The notes: generated by a model from the letters alone, not told the origin. DNA of 64,000 nt from Chondrosia reniformis (GCA_947172415.1 OX359192.1:2544501-2608500); one strand, 5' to 3'. Counted from the stretch's first letter, positions 24,590-37,198 are shown. Made by a program: numbers and translations.

Positions 24590-26221
24590 TCCATTCAAAT
24601 TTGATGCAAGGCAACTTTTATACCACCAAGCTCCCTGACAGTTTTCAGCACAATTTCCATTACTGGCATCGTTGTCTCTAGATCTGTCATAAGTACTAAA
24701 AGGACTTCCATTATGATATTCTAATTTATCAGCTATATACGCACATTAAGGAGTTATATTTTTGATTAGTATATATATATGTGTCCACATGTGTGTCTAG
24801 ATCTATAAAATAACACAATGTACATGTTTGTGCCATTGCATTGATAAATGCACTTACATGATCATGAATTTATAACTCACATTTGTAATCTAAACGGTAC
24901 TCATGTACGTTTATGCATATCTATGCTTCCTGAAAATCCTCCAATTCTCAATGCATATATAGTTAGTGCTAGCGCTTCCAACCTGGAATTTATTATATTC
25001 TGCATATCCAACGTCACCATTGAAAGCCTCTAGATCACTTGAGTGAGACAAGAAATCTTGTATAGTCCCACCCAGTGCTCTCCTCCCAAGTCTCCAAACC
25101 CTGTAACATAGTTGTCTCATCTTCTAAAGAAACTGACTGATCCATCCAGACGCCTTTGGAAGACTCTCCACTGTGCTTCCTCAGTCATTTGACAGTAAAC
25201 AGGAAAAGGGTGACCCGTGGTACCTGGATAAGGTAGACTCCCAGGGTGTTGTGACCATTCCTGTAGGCATCTGCACAATCCTCATAGACAGCTAATTTGG
25301 TTGGAGGAAGTATATAAGTGATATTGTCGAAATTAAAAGTTCATATAATTAGCTTCATATTTTCTAAACTGCCTAACCTTTGTACATTCTAGTTTTCATT
25401 GTTGCTTCTTTGATGTCCACTGTTATATATATCCTTCACTTCCTTTGTCAATGTTTTAATGACTCTTATAACCTCACCTTCAAAAAATTGTGTTTTTTAA
25501 CTGAATAACCTACAGGTACCGCTAACCAAGGGATTGTGTTATGTTGTTTGTAGTTTGCATTAGAGATCTAGAGTTGCCTGAATACAATAAATTATCAATG
25601 ACATTGTCATATAAAGTTACTACATGTACGTACTGTACAACTAAACAATCTAACGCATACTCCTTCACCACCCACACACTTACCCAGAGGGTTAGTAGTT
25701 GGTCTCATAGCAGTGTTTACTGCTTTTTTGTTTGTTAACCTCTTCTCTAAGTCTTCTTACTTCATTGAGGAGTATGTTAAGTTTTACTATTGAAGTCGGT
25801 CCACTGTCTATACGTATGTACAATATAGCATACGTATATGTAAGCATAGTTTTATATATATACGTACATAATATACAGTAGGTAAAAATTTTCAATGTTG
25901 ATATATTCTGTGTTGACTGACCATTCCTGGTAGTGTTAACTAAGTCAATGAGTTGACACACTTTGTCCTTCAGCATCAGAACCTCCTGGGTTGAATTGTC
26001 ACAGCAGAGGTCATTGGTTGAACCAGGTTGACCAGAGAGGACTGGAATGTACCACATCCTACTGTCCCCCACATTAGCCGTACTAGCAGTCGATGTAGCT
26101 GTATACAAGTGTTGAAGACACAGTCCTCAAAAGGATAATGTTAAGTAGAGACTGAAGTATACTTACGCTTAGTCTCAGTAGTCCACTCAGTGTAGAATAG
26201 AATGAGAATGATTATCTTCAT
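24590..26221 (-). pseudogene. Fibrinogen-domain (FReD) gene with coiled-coil N-terminus, broken
   Basis: Exons: signal peptide 26167-26221 (MKIIILILFYTEWTTETK), Cys-rich exon 25922-26098 (CCDNSTQEVLMLKDKVCQL) and helical exon about 25700-25807 (NEVRRLREEV). The fibrinogen-related domain follows from about 25292 down to 24590: YEDCADAYRNG, then FPVYCQM, FQRRLDGSV, GFGDLGGEHWVGL, DLEAFNGDVGYAEYNKFQVG, and finally [10 protein letters not shown] with [18 protein letters not shown]. These are the canonical landmarks of ficolin/tenascin-type FReDs. Lesions include a frameshift between GVYL and the proline-glycine segment (about 25232), a stop replacing the conserved Trp after FFRR, a frameshift before DLEAF and another before the GGFSG segment. 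A secreted lectin-like ancestor is likely. Confidence 0.65.
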
Positions 26222-26975
26222 ACCAATGCAGTCTTGTATTAAATGACTATCAGTATTTTAGCTTTCACTATATATCAAAGAGTACGGCAGCACTCTCTAA
26301 GTAGGGATGTCTTTATACTTATGGGCTAAATTTTACCAGCTTAGAAATATATACCTACTTCATTTGTTTGGTGTGACAATGTACATATACGTACGTATAC
26401 GTATGTGTAATTGAGTTAATCATTTTGAGATAGCAGTATTATTAAGGCATTGCTTAAGAATCTATATACAAAGATAAGTCTAACCTAATTACGTATATAT
26501 TATAATGGACATTTTGTATTCCATTAAATATTTCAAAACCATATAATACGTACATGCTAGGAGCTTCATGTTTGTGTAGGTATCTTCTATTATACACAGT
26601 AGTTGTTAATTCCATAAACTATTTTCCCCATCTGCATACTGATGATAGTGTTTGCTAATGCTGTGAAGGAAACACAGAGTAATACAGAAAAACAAAGCTC
26701 CTATAACATGATTAAAAGAGCTGGAAATGTGTATTATGGAATACAAAATGTCCATTATAATTAGTTTAGACTGTATATCTTTGCATTTAGATAATTCTTA
26801 AACAATGCTATATCAATGTCATGCTAACATTCAAAGAATACAAATCTATGTATATATAATTAATATAATAATACAAATAAAGAAACAGAGAAAAACTATT
26901 TTAGGTTAACTTAATATATCAGTGTGAATTTCCTATATTTCATTAGCTTATAAGATGACAATATTATTGTTAGTT
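26222..26975. other. Spacer between fibrinogen-like gene and receptor C
   Basis: Directly homologous to the receptor A 3' flank (about 1430-2265). Contains an isolated MITE terminus at 26278-26308 (AGAGTACGGCAGCACTCTCT). No exon. Confidence 0.45.
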
Positions 26976-29793
26976 TTACAAGTTCATATAAGTCGGTTTA
27001 TCTTCAATCTGATTCATCTCAATAGATACATAAGCAGGGTTCCTCTCCATGTCAACAGATATTGGTGGTCCTTTAGTATCATATTCATTCATTGTTTTAT
27101 CTTGAAAGGAAAACATTAAAATATAAGTCATGTAATGCTATTTCACTGATAGATATATGTATTCTGTAACAGTTCAATACCATACCTTGCTGTTGACTCC
27201 TCTTACATCTGATCCAGCAACATCGACAAGTAACGGCAATCACCACAATGATTATCACTGTGAAGACTATACATCCAATACATAGACCTACTACTGGACC
27301 AAATACAATCCAACCACTTGCTACGAGTAAAGATTTTAAACAGACGTACAGTGTATATAGAAGAAGAAAGTATTCGTAAAATAAAACAAATTTCATTCTA
27401 ATAATAAATCAACTAAAATTTCACTCTTCGTAAGTGTACATGATGTTAAGTAGCTAATAGAAGATGTATGGATCCTCTTATATACATACTTACTTAGGAA
27501 TGCTCTATAACTTGAAGTTGCATTAATTTACCTAATATAAAGTGAATACACTATTGAAGGTTTGATACACTTACGTGTTTCAGTTGTGGCACTTTTATTT
27601 GTTATTTCACTTCTAATATTTGGATCTTCCTTACAATAAGCTCCAACTCCAATCTCATAAGATGCACTAGGAGTAAGATCTTCAATAATATAGGATGTAT
27701 CAGTAGTGGTTGTATTCCTCAAACTAGATCCATCTCCACTCTGTTGCCATGTTACCTCATACATGAAGATACAGTTCTCAAAACACTCATCACTGTGGGA
27801 CCACATCAGGGAGATACTTGTATCAGAGGGGGTGGATGTGAGTAAGGTTGGAGGAAGGGGAGACTTTGAAGGAATGCCAACTATTGTCATATTAACTTTA
27901 ACTGTAACAGAAATATTCAATGTCTTACTCACCTCTAACTCTCACAGTCACTGGATTACTCTTCTCCATACTATCATCAGCATACACAACAGCACAAGAG
28001 TAGTTAGCCTCTCCATTGAGGAAGACACTCTTTCTTGTTGTCACACTCACAACTGTTTCGGTGTTACTCTGGGATACAGCCATATAGTATGTGTCAGGTA
28101 GATCAATCCTCTCTCTATCCTTCATCCACACTACAGGACTTGTCTTATTGAAGATTGGTCCACTTGATGTACTATCAGTTATATCATGATGGTGACAGGT
28201 GAGTTGGACTTGTCTGTCATAACAGACTGGACCAGCAATTGAAAGGGAAGTAATAGGTGCTTCTATGTAAAAAATAACCATGTACAAGTATATACAAAGT
28301 TGATATACGTATATACGTAGGTATACAATTAAAGCTTATAAGTATTATGCAGAATTAAATAATATGTGGTCTCAATCTAAAATTAGTCATCTTATAACAC
28401 TATTTAATTAGAATACAAAGCAAAATGGTGACCTAGCTACTTACCAATAGTGTTAATGGTCACTGACAGTGGATCACTAACAACATCTTTATTTCCAACA
28501 CTTGCTATAATTAGGTGGACTCCATATACTGTATTACTCATCAATCCATCTATTATCACTTTATCATTCAAAGAGAAGGTAGCATTATTCTGTTGTGATA
28601 CTCCATTATAAACTGGTCTCCACATAACAAGATATTGAAAAGTGTTGCTAGGGTAACATTCCATATATGGAGTGTGTTCCAATGAGCACTCTATACTATT
28701 TGCTTTTGGTTGTATCCTTATTATATTGGGAGGTGTGATCTCTATAGTAAAGATAAATTAATTAATTATAGCCATGATTCTTTCGATTCCAACCGAATAG
28801 TTAGCATTCAATAATTACTATTATCAATACTAACCCTAACCCTAACCCTAATGTTTAACAGCCAACCTACAGTACAGTGCATAAAAAAGGTTACGATACA
28901 GAATCGTTCTGAAAAAAAACTCAGTGATGAAAGGTGTGTGTAGGCGGATTCCAATCCCGGTTACGTAGTATAGGTGATCTATGCCAATATACTATTCTAT
29001 ACGTCTGGATATTAGTATACAAACTTTGATATTCGTAATCGTAACAATCTCAGGTGTGATTTTTGACTCAAGTTTATTAATTAATTGTGTGTACGTAGAT
29101 ATATTGAAATTTCTAACTTTCATGATAAGAAAGTTTCATTTCAAGTTACAATGGAATATATATTTTCCATAATGTTAGTCATTCATAACGTTATGTGAAA
29201 GTGAAATATCCAATAAAAAGAATGTACATCTACATGCTATGATACAGAATCAATAATTAAATTCTTGATTTCTACGTACATATCAAATATAAAGGATAAA
29301 TGCTACGTATACGTATACGTATATATAAGCATACTCACTTGGTGGATCTACAGTAACTTCATTACTTATAACTCTGTCTGGATCATTGAAACCAACATTA
29401 CCATCATAAGTAAAACATCTATAAGTGTACACTTTATTCTCAAACTCTTCTCTGGTCACAGTGATAGTCAGAGCAGTGACAGTTGGAGTAGGATCATCAT
29501 CAACATGATTAGGAGTAGACTGAGGATTAAATCCAGTTTTATTTCTCTCCCATCTGACATTAGTATCAGCATCAAGTACAGGATGTGTACATGTTAACTT
29601 GTAGATCTGACCAAAACAAGGAGGACTTGATGGAGCTGTGAGTGTAACACTAGCTTCACCTTTAATGATATGATTATATAAATTGGCTTAATGTTTTGGG
29701 TTTTGTAAATTTATATATAACTGTTCTGTTATCTGAATATATAAACAACTCACTATCTTGAAGTAGGAAGAATAGGACCCACATTATTAACAT
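26976..29793 (-). CDS. Receptor C: Ig/FN3 transmembrane protein, A-type tail
   Basis: Exons: signal 29754-29793 (MLIMWVLFFLLQD), Ig1 29339-29659, FN3-like 28445-28741, Ig2 27933-28262, FN3 27575-27865, TM 27186-27320 and tail 26976-27100. The lengths sum to a multiple of three, giving about 512 residues. Ig1 resembles receptor D (SPPCFGQIYKLTCTHPVLD), while the TM and tail resemble receptor A. The tail has YVSI and YMNL 10 residues apart, but the first motif of A is changed to YDTK because C carries four extra codons (GPPI region). The FN3 exon has lost its canonical acceptor: the site homologous to CAG in A, B and D reads CAA, and the next AG is two bases later and out of frame. The exon may be skipped (both flanks are phase 1, so skipping keeps the frame) or the gene may be damaged. 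Confidence 0.75.
28833..28852. repeat. Short interstitial telomere-like repeat
   Basis: Three CTAACC units in the intron between Ig1 and the FN3-like exon of receptor C. Too short to imply a former chromosome end. Confidence 0.6.
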
Positions 29794-30130
29794 GGCTACA
29801 AGAAGTAACTATAGGGGATTTCCCAAAGCTAAATATAACAACTATGATATCTGTACTGTTTAGTGGCATTTTTGATTAACTGCTCACCTTTTATGTGTAG
29901 CTAAAAATAATTGTTACTTTGTCCGGTCCCTTCCAAGTTCATATATGTATACGTATATTTGCTGTCGAATTTATATATGTATCTTATTATGTAGTACGTA
30001 CTGTAAGTAGCTTTAATTGGGTATCAAGTAGTGACACAGTGCCATTGCAGTCTATATTCGTATATACACAGTAAGAGAACACTAGGATATCCTCTTCATA
30101 TATAGGAAAATTAACATTAATGATGAACAA

Positions 30131-30132
30131 TG

Positions 30133-30190
<58 letters not shown>
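30131..30190. repeat. (TCAA)n microsatellite
   Basis: About 14 uninterrupted TCAA units upstream of receptor C. A second low-complexity (CTAT)n patch follows at about 30465-30511. Confidence 0.9.
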
Positions 30191-30714
30191 CTCAATTAGA
30201 CATCAGCAAAAAAAACCCAGTAAGGGGGTCATCCGTTAAACTATATACACATGCATAAATCTACTAAGTTTTCAGATGGTCTAGTTATAATCAGTAGCAT
30301 ATCTCTAAATATTACAAATGAACAATGAACAGTGTTATTATTAGTAGTAGTATCCAGGCATACTACCTAACAGGATATGTCGCTGCACCAACTGAAACTA
30401 AAAAAAATGAAAAATAATTATAACAATATATAGAAGGACAGAGTATTAAACAAAGGAAAATCTATCTACTATCTATCTACAGATGTATCTATGTATATCT
30501 ATCTATCTACTTAATATCAAGAAGAGTTGCAAAGAGCAACAATTTTGCTACTCATTTTATCATCTATACAGTAGGTAATCTAGCTAACAACTGGCAATTC
30601 ACATGTACTGTTTTACTGGCTACATTAGGATCCTTAAGATTGTTATGCTCTAACTCCATGCAAGTTGAATTAATTTACCTATGGTTTTCACATTTTTAAG
30701 TGAATTGATACTTT

Positions 30715-30800
30715 TTACAATAAGCTCCAACTCCAAACTCATAAGAAGTACCAGGAGTAAGACCTTCAATAATGTTGGATATTTCAGTAGTGGTTGCATG
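30715..30800 (-). pseudogene. Shard of an FN3 exon
   Basis: About 85 bp on the minus strand match the middle of the receptor FN3 exon (the stretch encoding ISNIIEGLTPGTSYEFGVGA-like sequence) with no splice sites. It sits beyond the 3' end of receptor D, next to sequence matching 17297-17355 in reverse, so it marks a rearrangement junction. Confidence 0.6.
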
Positions 30801-30999
30801 ACAATTCAAAACTTGTTGCTGGTTAGCCACTTTGCTAATGTTGTAGAATACCAAAACATGTTTGGTATTTGGAACAGCATATTGATTTAGTATAATATGT
30901 AGATGCTAATTGTAAATACGTACGCTTTTTGGGGCCATCCGTACTCTCTGATAAACAGTATAATACAGATAGCAGTATGCAAATCAATATGTAGCTTAA

Positions 31000-33900
31000 C
31001 TAACCAATCAGATTTGCAAACATACAAGTTGCAGTGAGGGAAACATTCTGTAATAAAAAGTATAAAATGTTACATATATACACTTCATTTGCCAAAGTGT
31101 ATAGGCAGCCCAAAAAGAAAACAAATCTGTATATTGTCCTTTGTTCAATTGCGTGTGTCTATTTACGTACTCAAATGCATGTTTAGATTTTAGGATTTCA
31201 TATTAGAATTAACCACTGCAAGAATCAGAAACATTTGCCTTGAATGGTTTGATAGCTAACACTGCAAGATATTTAGACATTCACTATTCACTATTCACCA
31301 ATAATTTTAAACAAAGCATTTTTGCTCCTTCAACAGATATAGGGAATATACGTACCTTTCAAATTATACCCTGTGGAAGTAGTAAAACAACCCAAACATA
31401 CACCGTACCTATATAGATGTGAATAATTTACTTTTTATTAGTTTGCTACTCCTTACCAGAACTGCCAAGTAGTTCAAGTATGCTTTTACTTTAATCTTAT
31501 CCAGAGCTGGGAGGGATGAGGTTGAAAAGCTTCCTTTTAGAAAGTATGATGCTTTACCAATTCGTAGAATAAAGAGGTTCTCAAAAAAGGTCTACAAAAT
31601 ACGGCCAGCTTATTAAATAAGCATGCACTGTACATTCTGCCTTATTTAACTAGTATAATAACAGATATACAGTAATGATAGATGTATGTATACAACATGC
31701 AGTTACCTCAGTAGTGCTTGTGCTGAGTTTAATATTTGAGTTGTCCTATGATCATAAACAGGAGGTAGGCATGCATGTCAATGGCTTCAAAATTTGTATA
31801 TAGGTATTGTACGTACGTATATATATACGGATATACGTATGTATGTAATTAGCACTCCCAAGTTAAATTTTCACATTACACATAAAATAACGGGCAAAAA
31901 GTGGAATACTATACGTATCTACCTACCATGTGAGCTACAGCAGGGTCAGCATCAGATCTAAAAGAGACTGTTGAGCATTTAAAACTGCACACTGAAACCT
32001 CTTCTTCCTCATCACCAGTTGTGGGACTAATTAACCTCACACCAAATGTTGGTACACACATATCAAAGCAATGATTGAGCTGCATTTTACACTACAATAA
32101 TAAGAAACATATCAAAAACATCATCCACGTAGACACTACAAATCTACCTATAGCCAATGTATGTACGTAAAAACCAGTTAAGTCAACACAGATTTACATG
32201 CAGTGATTACATACTGGAAAAAGCTGCTCATGATCAGAGGATTCAAATTGATTTGTCTCTTGAGTAGGTGAAACTGTTACATCAAGTTTCTTAGTACCAA
32301 CCAACTACACAAAGATAGGATAATATACAACACATTAAACAATAAAATTATTACAATGCAAGTTAAAAAATACCATAGCCATCTATTCTAATATAATTAA
32401 TTCATATGGCTCCAAGAAAGGACCTAGAAACAGAATGGGCATATTATCATGAAGTTCAGGGTATAAAACTGATATGTATTAGGCATCAGATTCACTTTCT
32501 TGGAAGTGATGGCATCAGAATTACTGTTGTGGGAAGTGCTGAGTATAGGAAGCCTGCTAAAGGCAGTCTTCCTGTTTTAATAATAATCAGATGCAACAAC
32601 CAATAAACAACATTGGAAATAAATAAGTTACATAATGAAACATCTTACTGTTGTTTCCTCATATGCTCTTCCACCAGCCTACATTGGTAGACAAATGAGA
32701 AACATCTGATTGAGTGATACGTATGTATGTATTGTATAATGCTATATTCCTTCAGCATATTATGAATGTGATATATTTCAGAAGTAGGAACTACATGCAT
32801 ATGAACATGTCACAGACACGTACCCTAAATTCAGCATCTGAGGCGGACATCTACATATAAGAAGAGAAAATGATTAAATTATAATCAAAACACATCATGT
32901 ATGTACATGGCTCAGTGGAGTAAGAAAGGAAAGGTCATACTCTGTATACAGTAATGTAGCTAATCTAAGGACCTATAAGACAGCTTTGGAACAGGATACA
33001 GTTCATACCAACCGCCTTACAAAAGGATAATGTTCCCCTTAACTCACTTCAAGCCTGCTAGTTTGGTTATTTACCATCTAAATACAAAGGTAGAAATAAT
33101 ATCATTTTGATGTTATGACGCACACTGTATGACTAAAACATTTCAAGAGTACATCATCACATATGTATAGCGGTACAGTACATATCTTATCATTTTAGAA
33201 TTTTTTGGATTGATATATCATACTTCTGATTTGGCATCCTCAAATGCAACTTCTTTAGAAGCTTTCTTAATCTCTGCATACTTGCCATCTCCCAAGTTAG
33301 GGTTAGGTTGGTGTCTAGGGTTTTCCCCTTTAGAGTGATCTACTGTCACATATTGTCCTTTGATCTGAGCAGAGTCAAAAGGTCAAACACTGTAATAACA
33401 ACACCCACCTTTGAGATGGTTCATCTTTTAGTCTTTTAAAAGTGTCTAGGGACGCAGTTGGGTCTTATAGAACTCTAACATTTTGACCCTGGGGGTCTTC
33501 TTAGACTAAACGTTGAACCATCTCAAATATAAGTTTGGGGTAGTTAGAAGAAATCCCCATCATGTACCAACAACACCTGATGAATACGTATTAGAAATCA
33601 GGGTTTCATCCAGAAATGTTTGTAAGGGGTGCAAAAATTGACTTTTGAATTTTTGCAGGGGTGGTGTCATACCTTGATAAAATAGTTAAGTGGCAACCTA
33701 AATCCAAGGGGGGAGGCAACTCTTCAGCAAGAGGGCGAATGCCCCACCTCCCCTCCTGCTGAATGAAACCCTGGAAATACAATATGTAGGCTCACTACAC
33801 ACATACCTCATGTCTCTTATCACCATCTCCAATGTCACCAGTAGACGCTACTTCCTTAGCAGACTTGACTTCATCATAATTCCCATCTCCATAGATTTTG

Positions 33901-35728
33901 TTGGGAATGTGTCTTGGCTTGGCTCCTTTGCTGTGATCCACTTCAACATAGTTACACTGTACCATATGAAACATTACATAATTAAATATCAACCATTAGT
34001 TAATACAAGCTCATTAGATTTGTATTGACAAAATAGTTTCATGATTGTTTCTTTATACATACGTACCTTTTCTTGGGACTGACTAGTAGGATGGTCAGAA
34101 GCAATAACTGGTTCACCTCCATCTTCAGGTAGGTTATTATCAAGTTCCACTGGAACTATTACTTGAGTATACTTCTCTGTGACAACTTCCGCTTGATTCA
34201 TAGTCATTTCCCTGTTTCCATTCTTCCATCTTTTAGATGTTACTTTCCCAAATAACTGTCTCATCTTACGTCTAAATCTTGGTACCATGATACAGACAAC
34301 AGCCAATATAACTACTATGAGGACCACTAACACTACTAGTAATGCAATGGGTACTCCAACTGCCACTCCATTGACTACTGGACCTGAAGGAGGAACTACA
34401 TAACACAAAGTAATTGATTAACAACACTTTATAACTGTTCTCATTTTCTACATTGTGAACACTTACGAGTCTTAGTTGTGGTCCTTCTATTTGTTATTTC
34501 ACTTCTAATATTTGGATCTTCCTTACAATATGCTCCAACTCCAATCTCATGAGATGTACCAGGAGTAGGACCTTCAATAGTATAGGATGTTTCAGTAGTG
34601 GTTGTATTCCTCCAACTAGATCCATCTCCACTCTCTTGCCATGTTACCTCAAACATGAAGGTACAGTTCTCAAAACACTCATCACTGTGGGACCACATCA
34701 GGGAGATACTTGTATCAGAGGGGGTGGATGTGAGTAAGGTTGGAGGAAGGGAAGACTCTGAATAAACAGTAACGGTGTATAAATTAAGTGATTTAGTTAC
34801 GTATACATATACAGAGAAGTATTATATTTGATGCATTCATACTATTTTATATGACAGTTTATATATAGTTTGTATACATGTCTCTAACTCTCAGTCACGG
34901 GTTCACTCCATATACTACCATGCACCAGCATACACAACAGCACAGTTAGCCTCTCCATTAATTGAGGAAGACACTCTTTCTTGTTGTCACACTCAAAACT
35001 GTCTCAGTACAATGTAATATTTTAATATTTTCACAATTGAACATTTCTACTTTGGGGCCTTCACCGACACATACACTGATAAGGAGAGGATTACAAGCCC
35101 TTCAAATAGAGAATATGTTGAGTGATAATGTATTGTGAAAGAGGTGGCAAATAATTAATGAAGATGTAAATAAAACAAGCAAATGTCTTTCCAAATGATT
35201 TGTAATCATTTCCTCATTGTACGGAGAAGCTCCCTAGGTTAAAGCACCCAAAATTTGTACATGTACTGTTGATCGATCTAGGCTCACTTATTCATATACA
35301 GTTATATACGTAGATAATTGAACAGTTAATTGTTGTTGCTACATATACTGTTACAATGGCAAGACCTACACTACATATACAAATGTTTTCAACATATACA
35401 TACTCACCAGGTGGATCTACAGTAACTTCATTACTGATGACTCTATTTGGATCATTGAAACCAACATTACCATCATAAGTAAAACATATGAAAGTGTAGA
35501 CTGTATTGTTAAACTCTTCTCTGGTCACATTGATAGTCAGAGTAGTAGCAGTTGAAGCATGGCGATCTTCATGATGAGTGGTACTAGCTGAAGGACCAAA
35601 TCCAATTCCATTTCTCTCCCATCTAACAAGTGTATCAGTATCAAGTACAGGATGTGTACAGGTTAACTTGTAGGTTTGACCAAAACAAGGAAGACTTGAT
35701 GGAGCCATGAGTGTAACAGTAGCTTCAC
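31000..35728 (-). CDS. Receptor D: Ig/FN3 protein with full-length modular tail, 5' end missing
   Basis: Exons on the minus strand: Ig1 35408-35728 (PCFGQTYKLTCTHPVLD), FN3 34467-34757, TM and juxtamembrane 34067-34395, then phase-0 tail exons 33807-33956, 33224-33364, 33048-33077, 32824-32850, 32649-32678, 32215-32304, 31927-32091, 31707-31745, 31457-31591 and 31000-31047 (stop). Every tail exon is open, phase 0 and flanked by GT-AG, so this is the reference copy of the long tail (about 280 residues beyond the TM exon). Tyrosine motifs are YTQV, YVEV, YDEV, YVTV, YAEI and AYEE. As in B, GTATGA at 33223 could act as donor or stop. The FN3-like exon is missing and Ig2 survives only as a relic (34885-35012). 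No signal-peptide exon is found before repeats begin near 36010, so the gene is probably 5'-truncated or relies on a distant exon. Confidence 0.7.
33410..33775. mobile_element. Receptor D copies of the two intronic elements
   Basis: Foldback element 33410-33545 and CAGGGTTTCAT MITE 33595-33775, in the same intron and relative orientation as in receptor B. They date the insertions before the inverted B/D duplication. Confidence 0.65.
34885..35012 (-). pseudogene. Relic Ig2 exon of receptor D
   Basis: Minus-strand sequence matches the 3' part of the Ig2 exon of A, B and C (region encoding TRKSVFLNGEANYSCAVVYA) but has internal deletions, an inserted TTAATTGA and no acceptor. It is not translatable. 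Confidence 0.75.
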
Positions 35729-36009
35729 CTACATTTAATATTATGTACAACTCATTACAATACAATACAAGCAATTGTACTTACTGCATTTGGCACTTCT
35801 GATCTATTACATATATATTTAGTATAGCTAATGATTGAATACTAATTGCGAAACAAAAGAGCTAGTGCAGTCTAGTAATCATACACATGTACCTCAATTA
35901 GTAAATCTATGAGTATATTGTGTGTACATATATTTAATACACACAGTTTAATTCAGTGGTTGGTGATCTTGTGTAGTGGATACCTGTATATTCTATTTAA
36001 CAAATAATT

Positions 36010-36310
36010 TTCTGGATATCTATTTATATACAGTACAAGTTACAATATACTAAGGTATAATCTCTAATATAATACAATATAATATAAATAATTCATATGG
36101 CTCCAAAAAAGGACAGTATCATAACATTTAGGGTATAAAACTCATTTTAAATTAAGGGATATTTATTTAGGTCTCTGTTTGGTAGAAAACGGAGGACAAA
36201 GTCTGCATATAAAATCCCATAGGACTATAGTAAAGCTATAGAAAAGTTTTGAGTGTGACAACAAGAAAGAGTGTCTTCCTCAATTAATGGAGAGGCTAAC
36301 TGTGCTGTAA
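36010..36310. repeat. Foldback-family fragment carrying an inverted Ig2 piece
   Basis: Starts with GTACAAGTTACAATATACTAAGG, the outer end of the 3165-5781 family. At 36248-36310 lies an exact inverted copy of about 60 bp of the Ig2 relic at 34958-35010, including its diagnostic inserted bases. Confidence 0.6.
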
Positions 36311-37060
36311 AGCTATAGAAAATTTATTTATGTGATGTTGCGAAAACATCACCGCCTCGCTGTTAAAGAAGATCATCTCTTTTGTGAACGGCTATGACAA
36401 GTCGACGCTCTCCTACGAGAAGGAGCTACCAAATAAGCGAGCTGTAGTGAAGGTTAGATAAAGCGTATTTGTATACATTCCTGTTAGGTCTGAGGCAGAA
36501 TTGTTCCTATATTGATGCAAAAGAAATTCGTTTAGTCGACCGTATTAAAACTTTGGTAATTTAAGCTCTGTCTTCTCTTCTTATTTTTTGTTCATATTTT
36601 TACTTGTCCATGTGTAGGAATTAGGAGTGTTTGTTGCGATCATTATGAGAATAAAGCCTTGTTGAGCGTCAGCAATATGAATTTACTAATTTCCTACTTG
36701 ATATTCCCATTCCTGTATTACTGATGAAGACCTCCAGGTTGAAACATCCAGAATTAGTAAATTTATGTTACTGAAGTTCAACAAGGTTTTATTCTTATCC
36801 ATGTGTACATACAGTAGAATCTCATAACAAAATTCCTCATAGTGAATGTCTAAGTATAGTGAAGTACTTTGCTGGCTAATTATACTGAAGTACACTACAC
36901 AGTGAAAGTTACTGGCAAATATATGAAACATATATAATAAATTTGCAAATTGTACTGTGTAGTACTTGATTGTGATTTTAATATTTTATATATTTGCCAG
37001 TAACTTCCACTGCATGTGTAGTGTACTTGAGTTTATATACATAGATATTATAGACTAGGC
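36311..37060. repeat. Foldback-family fragments, continued
   Basis: 36345-36475 is an arm fragment with the CRE-like block and the frame ending in VVKVR. At 36715-36755 there is a hammerhead-like block (ACTGATGAAGACCTCCAGGT then TGAAAC), and near 36910-37020 two inverted copies of TTTGCCAGTAACTT. No gene. Confidence 0.5.
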
Positions 37061-37130
37061 GTGAACGCAGTTCAGACCCTCGCCGCCACCCATTTTGTAC
37101 TGTAACATGATATATCGTTAGATTAAAAAT

Positions 37131-37198
37131 ATGGAAGTCAATATGGCTGCTCGTTTTGAGTGTCCCGAAGAGAAATTAGTAGTCCCCGCTATTCCTGT
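37131..37198 (+). CDS. Possible first exon of an unidentified gene
   Basis: An ATG in a locally CpG-richer stretch opens MEVNMAARFECPEEKLVVPA, ending at a good GTAAGTG donor after IP. No following exon could be recognised before the next repeats, so it could be a captured promoter and first-exon fragment or chance. Confidence 0.25.

Noticed and set aside
28833-28852. Telomere-like CTAACC repeats as a chromosome fusion point
   Set aside because: Only three units within an intron; well within chance or simple-repeat expectation.
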